DNA of 11,413 nucleotides from Pseudomonadota bacterium (GTDB lineage: Bacteria; Desulfobacterota; Desulfobaccia; Desulfobaccales; 0-14-0-80-60-11): positions 1 through 11,413 of the forward strand of contig JAHIKF010000045.1 of NCBI GenBank assembly GCA_018897875.1, written 5' to 3'. A program made the position numbers and the translations under genes. The notes under the pieces were generated by a model, which was not told the DNA's origin, did no database searches, and worked only from the letters and a program-made list of their open reading frames with translations. Positions 1-7,005 of this stretch are shown here, in pieces (the first letter of the stretch is position 1; the number at the start of each line of letters is the position of its first letter).

Positions 1-467
1 ACAAAATCGCCAAACCCATCCACCGAGACCACGGCCGCCTGTTCAAAGGGAGACACCAGAAAGGCACTGGCCAGATGGGCCATGTGGTGCTCCACATAAG
101 AAATCCTGGCCTTTAGCTTCTCCGCCGGCACTCCAAATTCCTGGGCCAGGGTTTTCTTGATATCAATCATCGTCGAGGCATTTTGAGCTCGATCCTTAAT
201 CATTGCCAAGGTAGGGCGCCGGCGGAGAATAAACCAGATCTTACGTAATAAGTTAGCCCTCGGGTTGCGATTGAGCGCCACATGATCAATTTCTTCGATG
301 CTTAAGCCAGCCTCGCGTAAACAGTACTTAATGGACTGCGTCGGGAAACCAGCCCAGTGCTTGATCCGCTCAAAACGTTCCTCTTCCACTGCCGCAATGA
401 GTTCCCCATTTTTTACGATGCAAGCTGATGAATCAGCATGATATGCATTGATTCCCAGAATATTCAT
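1..467 (-). CDS. Carbamoyltransferase, NodU/TobZ/CmcH family (N-terminal part, 3' end outside window)
   Basis: The gene starts at an ATG at 467 and runs off the left edge; 155 codons are visible out of the roughly 550-620 usual for the family. It opens with MNILGINAYHADSSACIV, the typical start of the Kae1-like N-terminal domain, followed by AAVEEERFERIKH and then VEHHMAHLASAF near residues 126-137. The HHxxHxxSAF pattern holds the metal/adenylate-binding histidines of this family. VVSVDGFGD follows just before the edge. Known members transfer the carbamoyl group of carbamoyl phosphate, through carbamoyl-adenylate, to a sugar hydroxyl. Here the likely target is a sugar of the polysaccharide or its precursor (inference). 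A weak purine stretch (AAGAGAGAA) lies about 9-17 bases before the ATG. It follows the GT4 gene by about 100 bases in the same direction. The C-terminal YrdC-like domain lies outside the window, so integrity cannot be judged. Confidence 0.93.
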   Translation of the reverse strand, partial: MNILGINAYHADSSACIVKNGELIAAVEEERFERIKHWAGFPTQSIKYCLREAGLSIEEIDHVALNRNPRANLLRKIWFILRRRPTLAMIKDRAQNASTMIDIKKTLAQEFGVPAEKLKARISYVEHHMAHLASAFLVSPFEQAAVVSVDGFGDF

Positions 468-571
468 GGGTGACGGTTCTCTCTTGTCAGCTTTATCTGC
501 ATTTTTCCCGCCGGCGTCGAACTCTACGAAGATTCGCCACCTTACGGTGATTTGCCTTGCGGTTCAACGCT

Positions 572-1735
572 CTACACCCGGCGCAACCTCGCTTCGGTCA
601 GGCCGGCGTAGAGCGCCAGCCATTGCGGCCCCACGGCCTGCCAAGCATAGCGCCGTTCCACAAGTTGTCGTAATTTTTGACCCCGGTCCCGCCGTTCGCG
701 GTCACTCCAGGAAAACACCTGTTTCAGGGCCCGGCTCAAATCCTCCACCTGAGGGTGGACCAGAAGACCTCCCCCCTCCTCCCAATCCCACAGCCCGGTC
801 CCGTGAGTCGTAACCACAGGCAATTGGGCCGACGCGGCCTCCAGGTTAACCAAACCCATGACCTCGGTTTGGGAGGGGGCGCAGAAGGCCCAGGCATGTC
901 GATAAAGCGAAAGTTTCTCTTGTGGCCCAAACACCGGACCCAGAAAGCTTACCTTTTCTTCTACCCCTAACAGCCGGACCTGAGATTTCAGTTTGGCCGC
1001 GTAAAGGGGATCGCTTTCCGGTCCAACGATAAGAAGTCGAAACTTGTATTTGATTTCTCGATTACATTTTGCAAAGGCCTCAATCAGAAGATCGAGACCC
1101 TTTACCGGATGGAGACGGCCCAAAAAGAGTATATAAGGCTCATCTATCAGGGGAGATGACCCCTCCTCGGCATTGGCCAGGAGGGCGTCCATGGCCTCGA
1201 GGTCGATGGCATTGGGAATGACTCTGATAGTTTGGCCGGGGAACCAGTGAGCCAACTCGTCTCGTTCCCGGGGCGTGACCGCATGAATCAGGGAGATATG
1301 CTCAAACGCCGGGTAAGCCACTGTACGCCAATATATCAGCTTCCTGAGTTCCTTGAAGCCCCTGTTCCTAAAATGCCAGTTATTTAGCATACCATGAGGA
1401 CTCAATAAAATCAGGGTTTTTTGCTGTAATGCCACTCGGGCCGCGGACCACTGGAATCCCATCCATATACCATGAAGGTGGAGAATCGGGCCATCTAACC
1501 GGGTTAGCTGTTGGAGGTAAGACTTGAGACCCCGGGGAAAGCGCCAGACCCCTCCCGGCACGAGAGGAAATTTGATCAGGTTCACCTCCGCAGGCCCTGA
1601 ACTTACGCCACCTGCCAGAGTCAGGATAGTTGATGCCCACCCCTGACCGACCAGGTAACGGGTAAGGTCCATGACCATGCCGGTTACCCCGGATTCAGGG
1701 GAGAAATCATCCGTAATGTGAAAAATGTGGCTCAA
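572..1735 (-). CDS. Glycosyltransferase, GT4 family (GT-B fold)
   Basis: This gene encodes a 387-residue cytoplasmic glycosyltransferase. The N-terminal Rossmann domain begins HIFHITDDFSPESGVTGMV, with the HLHGIW and SPHGM segments at about 86-91 and 112-116. The C-terminal donor domain begins after IPNAIDLE (173-180), with FLGRLHPVKGLDLLIEAF at 204-221. The E-x7-E signature is E281 and E289 in EVMGLVNLE. Length and motif order are normal for retaining GT4 enzymes that add a sugar from a nucleotide donor to a lipid-linked glycan. Donor and acceptor cannot be read from the sequence. The only start giving the full N-terminal fold is TTG at 1735, with an AGGTTG-like ribosome site about 5 bases before it; an in-frame TAG lies just upstream. 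The next internal methionine (residue 20) would remove the first beta strand. The stretch upstream is decayed sequence, so this gene may have lost its original expression context. Confidence 0.93.
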   Translation of the reverse strand: MSHIFHITDDFSPESGVTGMVMDLTRYLVGQGWASTILTLAGGVSSGPAEVNLIKFPLVPGGVWRFPRGLKSYLQQLTRLDGPILHLHGIWMGFQWSAARVALQQKTLILLSPHGMLNNWHFRNRGFKELRKLIYWRTVAYPAFEHISLIHAVTPRERDELAHWFPGQTIRVIPNAIDLEAMDALLANAEEGSSPLIDEPYILFLGRLHPVKGLDLLIEAFAKCNREIKYKFRLLIVGPESDPLYAAKLKSQVRLLGVEEKVSFLGPVFGPQEKLSLYRHAWAFCAPSQTEVMGLVNLEAASAQLPVVTTHGTGLWDWEEGGGLLVHPQVEDLSRALKQVFSWSDRERRDRGQKLRQLVERRYAWQAVGPQWLALYAGLTEARLRRV

Positions 1736-1762
1736 TTGGCAACCTATTGCACCAAATCAAAC

Positions 1763-1780
1763 GTCGCCGCCGGCGGCAAC
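1763..1780. repeat. GC-rich near-perfect palindrome
   Basis: An 18-base palindrome (GTCGCCGCCGGCGGCAAC on the plus strand) pairs completely if one G-T wobble is allowed. It sits about 28 bases before the TTG start of the GT4 gene, just after the end of the decayed fragment. On the minus strand it is followed by GTTTGATTTGG, which is only weakly T-rich. It could be the leftover terminator of the decayed gene or simply GC-rich sequence. The regulatory role is a guess. Confidence 0.25.
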
Positions 1781-1830
1781 TCGCCCGACTTTGAACAATC
1801 CTGGTGAAAACTTAATTTCTGCCGGGCCAG

Positions 1831-2052
1831 TTAATTTTTGAGGCCAAAGGGTATAGGGACCAGATGCGCCATCTTGCCGGCATAGGGACGGCCCACTCGT
1901 AACAGGAAATTTACTTCGACAAACCACTTGGGCAAGGCCAGAAAAGGATGCATGGAAGCTGCGCTGAATAAAGATTTGCCCCTCCAATCCCTCGAGATGC
2001 TGACTGGAATTCTCATGGTTTCAGCGGCCAGTGGGGGATTAACTATCCTGAA
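1831..2052 (-). pseudogene. Unrecognised gene fragment in decayed stretch
   Basis: An open frame without a plausible start runs from a TGA at about 2053-2055 to a TAA at 1831. It encodes about 73 residues of protein-like sequence, including PPLAAETMRIPVSISRDW and, further on, LALPKWFVEVNFLLRVGRPY. Hydrophobic and charged residues alternate as in a folded domain. The first methionine (2016) lies inside what looks like continuous coding sequence, so this is more likely a truncated piece of a larger protein than a small gene. I do not recognise the family. In the same frame upstream of the TGA there is more open but low-quality sequence. The stretch 1736-2177 between the deacetylase and the GT4 gene holds this fragment, a possible glycosyltransferase start (2091-2147) and nothing else I can support. 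Confidence 0.4.
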
Positions 2053-2090
2053 TCAGACCTGATTTGACAGTATCCCCGCGGTTGGTTTTT

Positions 2091-2147
2091 TTACGATCTT
2101 TTCGGCGCCAACCCGCCGCCGGTCAAGTTGACTATCGCGACCCTCAT
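2091..2147 (-). pseudogene. Possible remnant of a glycosyltransferase N-terminus
   Basis: An ATG at 2147, preceded by AAGGACAGGG, opens an 18-codon frame reading MRVAIVNLTGGGLAPKRS and then TAA. The first 13 residues look like the first beta strand and glycine loop of GT4-type glycosyltransferases, many of which start with M-K/R-x-A-I-V-N-L-T-G-G-G. The next residues do not continue that pattern and the frame stops at once. I read it as the stump of a deleted or frameshifted glycosyltransferase. Eighteen codons are too few for certainty, and the match rests on remembered family consensus. Confidence 0.35.
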
Positions 2148-2177
2148 CCCTGTCCTTGCCGCCCTAACCTGCCCTGG

Positions 2178-3050
2178 TTATCCATTAATCAACCGGTCTA
2201 ACCGCTTAGCTCTTGTGTAATGGTAGAAATCCAATGCCCCACTCAGGATTAGTTGCTGGTACTCAAAAGGCATGTCCAACAACAGTTGCTCCCGCAGCAG
2301 TTTTAGGGCGCGCTTCTTGGGTAAGTTGATGCCCCGCAATCCGGAGCAGCAAAAACTGTATCGGCTGCCGATGATTTCCAAAGAGGGGGCGTCGATGCCG
2401 TCGATACCCCCAAAAGGATAGGCGAACCATTTGACCGGAACTCCTAACCGGCTCTCCAAAATTTGGCCGGGAGCAACAATCTCCCGGAACCGATCTGCCC
2501 CATCCAGACCGGTAAGCCGCCGGTGCGACAGGCTGTGCGCGCCGATAGTATGTCCGGATTGTACCAGCAACTGGCAATCATCCCAGGACATCAAACGCCT
2601 TTCCTCCGGAAATGATTCATCTATCTTGCCTTCATAAAAACTATCGACAATGACTTCCTCGTGACGTTCCCGAGGAAGGTCCAAAAAGCCCGGGCAGACA
2701 AAAAAGATGGATTTAATACCGTAATGTTCGAGAACCTCTCTGGCCACGGCGATATTGGACTTAAAGCCGTCGTCAAAGGTCAACAAGTAAGGGACTCGGC
2801 CGCGATCTAAAGGAACGCTCTCTCCAGTTAACCTTGCTTCCGCCTCCTGGGGTGTGAGAATCCCATAGTCCTCCAGGAGATACTGCAACAACCGGTGGAA
2901 ATTAGCCGCCTTAGACTCAGGCACATCATGTAACATCAGGATGCGGAAGGCACCGGGTTCGGGCTGGATCAATAGTTTATGAAAAAAGCTGACCAACGGC
3001 CACAGCTTTACACAGCAAAACCTGGCAATCTGATTCAGCTTCGCGTGCAT
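2178..3050 (-). CDS. Polysaccharide deacetylase, carbohydrate esterase family 4 (NodB-like)
   Basis: This 290-residue protein has the CE4 catalytic motifs in order: TFDDG at 91-95 (catalytic base and metal-binding aspartates), HSLSH at 172-176 (the two metal-binding histidines) and FAYPFGG around 209-215 (motif 3). SIFFVCPGF at about 114-122 is the usual second strand of the barrel. Such enzymes remove N- or O-acetyl groups from glycans using a divalent metal. The first 27 residues are moderately hydrophobic (FCCVKLWPLVSFFHKLL), but there is no clear cleavage site. Whether it is cytoplasmic, membrane-attached or exported is open. The start is ATG at 3050, 8 bases after the stop of the FemAB-like gene; an AGGC ribosome-binding stretch overlaps that stop codon. 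The pair is probably co-transcribed. The substrate is presumably the polysaccharide of this locus or an intermediate (inference). Confidence 0.92.
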   Translation of the reverse strand: MHAKLNQIARFCCVKLWPLVSFFHKLLIQPEPGAFRILMLHDVPESKAANFHRLLQYLLEDYGILTPQEAEARLTGESVPLDRGRVPYLLTFDDGFKSNIAVAREVLEHYGIKSIFFVCPGFLDLPRERHEEVIVDSFYEGKIDESFPEERRLMSWDDCQLLVQSGHTIGAHSLSHRRLTGLDGADRFREIVAPGQILESRLGVPVKWFAYPFGGIDGIDAPSLEIIGSRYSFCCSGLRGINLPKKRALKLLREQLLLDMPFEYQQLILSGALDFYHYTRAKRLDRLING

Positions 3051-3058
3051 AGGGTTGC

Positions 3059-4075
3059 CTAACGCCGGGTGCGGCGGATATACCGCCTAATCGCCTTAAC
3101 TATGATATTGCTGTTATAAGCTTCCACTTCCCCCACCAGCATATAAGGGGAACCGGCGAGACCAGATTTAAAATGTAATATCCCCGCCGGGGTGTTTTGG
3201 GGGTGCATTCCGCCCAAATCAAACCAACGGTAGCCCAACTCTTTCATGTGGACAATGCCCTGCCATAACAGCAGATAATTCACATTGGCCGCTCTGCCAG
3301 CTTGGTTAACCGCGCTGATTAGATACTCACAAGTATTTCCATACCTTGCGATGAGAATCGCCCCGAGTCGCTCTTCTCCCTGCTTTCCTACCAGGCCCCA
3401 CAATTTTCGATCCTTGCCAAGGAATTTCTGCCATTGTGCGATGAGGGCTGGGGCGAGGCTAGGTTGGAACCCCTTGTGCTCTAACATCTTTTGGTATTCG
3501 GCCATCACTGGCTGGAAAACCTGATCCTCGCAGCCTGATTCCACGAGAAGTTCCAGCCGCTCGGCTTTCTTAAGGCAATTTCTCCATTTTGGGTGGAGTA
3601 GCCTCCTCAGTTCTGCCAGCGGCAGGGAGAGATCCAGGCGTGCCGAAGCCCAACCGGTAACCCCTTCCACCCAGGCAAATCCTGACGGAGAGAATGGGGA
3701 CGGCAATATTTCCTCCCGATACAACATGGGAGCGATCAGCAGATACATGCCCCTTTCCTCCACCCAGTACTGCCTGAGTTCGACCAACATGGCTGACAGC
3801 CCAGAGACATCCAGTTCTTCTGGCGTGCGCCGCCAGAGGGGACCCCGGTTGATCCATACCAGCCCCCGCCCAAGAAACGGCAGGACTCGAACCATAGCCT
3901 GACAGATCCCGACGATGCGGTCGCCATCCAGAAACACGGACCGCTCCACCTTCCAGGGGCCGGTCCGCGCCTTGGCTTCCCCAAATTCCCAGGTCTGCAT
4001 CAAGCTCAGGTCTTGAAATTCCGAGACTATTCCGGTCCAGTCATCCTGGGAAAATGATTTGGTTATCAGACGCAT
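3059..4075 (-). CDS. FemAB/GNAT-like acyl- or aminoacyltransferase
   Basis: This 338-residue protein resembles the FemAB-type double-GNAT family. The second GNAT domain ends with YRWFDLGGMHPQNTPAGI and then FKSGLAGSP near the C-terminus, the usual signature of FemA/FemX and lipopolysaccharide-modifying relatives. The middle has RRLLHPKWRNCLKKAERL, a typical basic helix (HPKWRN is the usual form). FemAB enzymes transfer amino acids from aminoacyl-tRNA to peptidoglycan precursors. Polysaccharide-locus relatives are thought to acylate sugars, and that is the more likely role here (inference). A reading frame exists from a GTG at 4111, but I chose the ATG at 4075 because TTTAAGGATT supplies a good ribosome site 8 bases before it and the GTG would overlap the aminotransferase remnant. 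The stop is 8 bases before the deacetylase start. No signal peptide is seen. Confidence 0.85.
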   Translation of the reverse strand: MRLITKSFSQDDWTGIVSEFQDLSLMQTWEFGEAKARTGPWKVERSVFLDGDRIVGICQAMVRVLPFLGRGLVWINRGPLWRRTPEELDVSGLSAMLVELRQYWVEERGMYLLIAPMLYREEILPSPFSPSGFAWVEGVTGWASARLDLSLPLAELRRLLHPKWRNCLKKAERLELLVESGCEDQVFQPVMAEYQKMLEHKGFQPSLAPALIAQWQKFLGKDRKLWGLVGKQGEERLGAILIARYGNTCEYLISAVNQAGRAANVNYLLLWQGIVHMKELGYRWFDLGGMHPQNTPAGILHFKSGLAGSPYMLVGEVEAYNSNIIVKAIRRYIRRTRR

Positions 4076-4085
4076 TACCGAATCC

Positions 4086-4690
4086 TTAAACAATATCCGC
4101 AATTGCGGCACGCACCCTCTCAGCCATCAGGCTCATCTGTTGGCGGCTCAGGCCCTGGTGCACCGGCAGGAACAACAGCCGCTCCCAGGTCCTCAGGGCG
4201 ATCCGGTGCTCCGACTTTCGGTCGATAACCTCGGGGGGGAAAGTGGGCCAACGGCTGGCGTAAATCCCCTGGCCTCGCAGGCGGGTCTTGACCGCCTCAC
4301 TGCCCTCTTCCAGCCATAAGGGGAAGACATAGGGAGAGCAATCGGGAGGCAATTGGGGGAAGAAGGGTCGAGCCTGCCCCAGCCCCATGATGGCCATCTC
4401 TATCCGGTGATAGTTGCTCCGTCTCGCCCCACTGTTTCTATCTCACCTTGGCTAAACTTAAAAGACTCCGGGTATATGGATCGCAGGTCCAGAGATCGGG
4501 AGGCCTCGCCGGGGTCCTTCCGGGCAAATCAGCCCTCTCCTGTAGGAGGGAGACGGTGCCAGCCTTGAGAAGATTTCTCACCCGGGGTAAAGCCGACGCG
4601 GGGCTGGCCATACCCCATGACCTTGAATATGTTGGGCCGCCTAATATTTTCCCAGGATGCCGCCGCCTTGGCTGAGGCGCCGGTTGCCCC
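4086..4690 (-). pseudogene. Frameshifted remnant of a DegT/DnrJ/EryC1-type PLP aminotransferase
   Basis: The last 100 or so residues are readable to a stop at 4086. They include ARRSNYHRIEMAI, CSPYVFPLWL and, near the end, LPVHQGLSRQQMSLMAERV, which match the C-terminal domain of DegT/DnrJ/EryC1 sugar aminotransferases. The preceding piece (ESFKFSQGEIETV) lies in another frame and joins the C-terminal piece if one base is added at the CCCC run 4427-4430. Further upstream that frame has a TGA at 4529-4531. Beyond it lies open but unassigned sequence (ENIRRPNIFKVMGYGQPRVG) reaching back to the GT2 gene. A whole enzyme needs about 350-400 codons, and only about 200 fit here, so the PLP-lysine half is gone. 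If alive it would have aminated a keto-sugar nucleotide. I am fairly sure of the C-terminal match and less sure that the upstream piece belongs to the same gene. Confidence 0.62.
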
Positions 4691-4694
4691 AGGA

Positions 4695-5597
4695 TTAAAT
4701 CCTGACCCGCAACAGGTTCATGGCGCTTAGGACCCATGTCTTCCAAGCTAGCGGGTCCTCCTTTAAAGCCAAACCCAACAATCTTCTGGCTTGACCATGA
4801 TCCCTCCTGTTCAAGCAGGATTTAGCCCCCCCGCGCCACGTGTCGGCTCGCCGTTTCCGCATGAGATAACGGATGAAAAATGTTTTCCCCTGCCAATTTT
4901 CGAAATGGCAACTCAGAAGATTAAGAGAGTTGTCACAATGTTGTTGGATTTTTGCGCTGAATGATTGATCGTGCATTCGACAAGTCCCTAGCACCTCATG
5001 GAGGTATGCAATAGTGCAACCGGCTCTGGCTAAACGGAGCCAGAGATCATAATCTTCAACCCCGGCAAAACGTAAATCCTCCGAAAACCCCCCCAGTGAA
5101 AGGAAGTTATGGCGCAGCATCGCCACTGCCGAGGTGGATAAGCAGTTTTTTTGAAAAAGGAGACCGTAATAATCCTTAGAAGGTCCATATTTAATCACAC
5201 TTTTGATGCGGTTGCCGACTAACACCCACTCGTCATGGCACACCAGTTCGACTCCGGGGTGTTGGCGAAAAAATGCTAACACCTTTTCCAACTTAATATT
5301 GGTCCAGGTGTCATCCGAGTCTAGAAAAGCTATTATGTCAGCCTTAGCCTGACGAACTCCCTCATTTCGAGAAGCCCCAATTACCCCATGATTGGAAAAA
5401 TTAATTAATTTGATGCGTGGGTCTTTGAATGATTCTACTACTTCGATAGTATTGTCTTCAGAATAATTATTGACAACAATGGCCTCCCAATCTGTAAAAG
5501 TCTGGTCAAGAATTGATTGAATCGCTTCGCGCAAAAAATTGGCTTGATTATAAGTTGGAATTATGACGGAAATTCCGGGATGAGAACCAGTTACCAT
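4695..5597 (-). CDS. Glycosyltransferase, GT2 family (GT-A fold)
   Basis: This 300-residue inverting-type glycosyltransferase starts MVTGSHPGISVIIPTYNQ, with the nucleotide-binding strand at about residues 9-18. The metal/nucleotide DxD motif is FLDSDDTW (91-98) and the catalytic-base region is AGVEDYDLWLRLA (178-190). VVNNYSEDNT at 41-50 replaces the common VDDGSTDNT loop, as in a known subset of GT2 proteins. The C-terminal 90 residues are basic, without transmembrane helices, so the enzyme should act on the cytoplasmic side. The reading frame can be extended to a TTG at 5627, but I prefer the ATG at 5597. It overlaps the stop of the dehydrogenase gene (ATGGTAA, 7 bases), which implies translational coupling. 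Donor and acceptor sugars are not readable. Downstream lies the broken aminotransferase, whose loss would change the sugar supply. Confidence 0.9.
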   Translation of the reverse strand: MVTGSHPGISVIIPTYNQANFLREAIQSILDQTFTDWEAIVVNNYSEDNTIEVVESFKDPRIKLINFSNHGVIGASRNEGVRQAKADIIAFLDSDDTWTNIKLEKVLAFFRQHPGVELVCHDEWVLVGNRIKSVIKYGPSKDYYGLLFQKNCLSTSAVAMLRHNFLSLGGFSEDLRFAGVEDYDLWLRLARAGCTIAYLHEVLGTCRMHDQSFSAKIQQHCDNSLNLLSCHFENWQGKTFFIRYLMRKRRADTWRGGAKSCLNRRDHGQARRLLGLALKEDPLAWKTWVLSAMNLLRVRI

Positions 5598-6559
5598 TCT
5601 GATTTTTTTCCAAAAACCTTCTTGCAAAAAAGTAAGGTTGCATCGATTTCTTCATCAATATTTCGGTTTAAAGTGAACCCTGTGGACTTGAGCTTATCAA
5701 CTTTATATTCCAAGGGCTGGAAGCTTTCGGTGGGTCCAGGCCCTGGTCGGTGGATGGGTGGGGTAAACCCCAAGAACCCTGACGCCCGGTTGGCAATACG
5801 CTGAGCCAAATCAATGATCTGGAGCGAACATTCGCCACCAAGGTTGAACAGCCCATCTTGTAAGGCAGAAGCCGGTAAGTTGAGCAAATGTTGAACCGAA
5901 CGGGCCACATCGGACAGGGTGATAAAATCACGCCACTGCAGCCCGGAACTCTTCAGCACCAGTTTCCCGGTAGTCACTGCTTGCCGGCACAGGTCGTTGA
6001 CGATCAACGTCCAACGATTTACGTTGACAGCGGCGGGAGCTCCAAACCCGTTGGATAAGCGCAACGCTATGCCCTGAATGGTTTTCTGATCATGGGCCGC
6101 CAAAACGAAATCCTCGGCCACCCTATGGGTAATGGCATAGGGGTGATGAGGGCGCGGCAGACTTTCTTCCGTAATCATGCCGGCCAGTGGAACCCCATAG
6201 ACATGCGCCGTCGAAAAGTAGATGAACCGCTCTACCCCGGCGCGTTTCGCGGCTTCAAGAAGTTTGAGCGAGCCCAGGCCATTAATGCGCAGCGCTTCCT
6301 CCGGGTTGGCCAAACTTTCAATTTCGTTTAAGGCTGCCAGGTGAATGATATATCGGACTCCACGACAGGCAGCATTTAGATCCTCCGGAGAAACCAGGCC
6401 GAGCGGCACGATCTCAGCCTCTCTGGGCCACACTGGCCTGATAGCTCGGGGTTGCCGGACACCCAGTCTGAGATGGAATCGAGATTCCTCAACCAAGGCT
6501 TGGACCAACCGGCCACCAATGTAGCCCGATCCACCCGTAATCAGCACTTTATCCATCAT
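5591..6559 (-). CDS. NAD(P)-dependent sugar epimerase/reductase, extended SDR family
   Basis: This Rossmann-fold nucleotide-sugar enzyme has about 322 residues. TGGSGYIG at 8-15 is the dinucleotide-binding loop, HLAAL at about 73-77 the second conserved strand, and YFSTAHVYG (114-122) carries the catalytic serine/threonine. The active-site tyrosine is in PYAITHRVAED (140-150). The usual Y-x3-K is Y-x3-H here, with His145 in place of lysine. Placed directly after rfbF, rfbG and an RmlC-like gene, it most likely reduces or epimerises C4 of the CDP-4-keto-6-deoxyhexose (inference). Start: the frame extends to a TTG at 6577, but ATGATGG at 6559-6553 holds two ATGs that straddle the upstream TGA. 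I took the first; starting at 6556 would remove one residue. The coupling suggests one transcript with the genes on both sides. Confidence 0.88.
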   Translation of the reverse strand: MMDKVLITGGSGYIGGRLVQALVEESRFHLRLGVRQPRAIRPVWPREAEIVPLGLVSPEDLNAACRGVRYIIHLAALNEIESLANPEEALRINGLGSLKLLEAAKRAGVERFIYFSTAHVYGVPLAGMITEESLPRPHHPYAITHRVAEDFVLAAHDQKTIQGIALRLSNGFGAPAAVNVNRWTLIVNDLCRQAVTTGKLVLKSSGLQWRDFITLSDVARSVQHLLNLPASALQDGLFNLGGECSLQIIDLAQRIANRASGFLGFTPPIHRPGPGPTESFQPLEYKVDKLKSTGFTLNRNIDEEIDATLLFCKKVFGKKSEW

Positions 6560-7005
6560 CCGTGTTTGATGCCCCAATCATAGTTGATTGACGGGTCGAA
6601 GGGATCGAGGCGGAGAATCTCCTGAGGATCATGAGGAATGGTCGCGCAGTTCGCGACGATGGCCATTTCTGTACCCAGACCTTTGAACCCGTTCCAGATC
6701 AAGGGCGGTATGCTAACCAATACATAATTTTCCACGCCTAGAAAAATTTCTTGAATTTCCCCTTGAGTGCTACTTTCTTCTCGATTATCGTAAAGGACAA
6801 ATTTTATCCGGCCATAAGGAACTGCATAATTGAGGGTCATCTCTTTATGTAAATGCCAGGCTTTGATTGCACCGGGATAGACACAGGAAAAATAGATTTC
6901 CCCAAAGCTCTGAAAATGGGCATCATCATTTCGCAGCATGTGCATAACTTTGCCGCGTTCGTCAAGGATCTGCCGCAAGGATATTATCTTTACACCTTCA
7001 ATCAT
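6556..7005 (-). CDS. RmlC-like cupin, dTDP-4-dehydrorhamnose 3,5-epimerase family, atypical
   Basis: This 149-residue single-cupin protein is shorter than classical RmlC (about 180). The core reads FGEIYFSCVYPGAIKAWHLH (34-53), with the expected active-site histidine region in WHLH, followed by VPYGRIKFVLYD and IPPLIWNGFKGLG. The segment aligned to the RmlC catalytic tyrosine region (FLYKTTDYY) reads EMAIVANCATIPHDP and holds no tyrosine. A related group with the same feature is, as I recall, common next to CDP-glucose genes. The role is probably epimerisation or isomerisation of the CDP-4-keto-6-deoxyglucose made by RfbG, but the exact reaction is unknown. The ATG at 7005 overlaps the rfbG stop by 8 bases, with GGGAAA about 8-10 bases before it lying inside the rfbG end. 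The stop overlaps the next gene's ATG. It is therefore the third gene of a coupled cassette. Confidence 0.85.
   Translation of the reverse strand: MIEGVKIISLRQILDERGKVMHMLRNDDAHFQSFGEIYFSCVYPGAIKAWHLHKEMTLNYAVPYGRIKFVLYDNREESSTQGEIQEIFLGVENYVLVSIPPLIWNGFKGLGTEMAIVANCATIPHDPQEILRLDPFDPSINYDWGIKHG

Noticed and set aside
468..571. Terminator or promoter in the gap before the carbamoyltransferase
   Set aside because: Only a 4-bp CACC-GTAA-GGTG hairpin is present, and I see no convincing -35/-10 pair or T-run; the gap probably just separates co-transcribed genes.
448..813. 121-codon plus-strand frame overlapping the left gap
   Set aside because: It covers the start of the carbamoyltransferase and the end of the GT4 gene on the other strand; its product is proline- and arginine-rich low-complexity sequence typical of a shadow frame.
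3570..3984. Two overlapping minus-strand frames of 82-95 codons
   Set aside because: They are alternative frames inside the FemAB-like gene, whose own frame carries the recognisable motifs.
4438..4746. 102-codon minus-strand frame between the GT2 gene and the aminotransferase remnant
   Set aside because: Its product is rich in Pro, Arg and Gly without fold-like patterning, and it begins inside the GT2 gene. A neighbouring frame of the same stretch reads more like protein, so I treat it as part of the pseudogene region.
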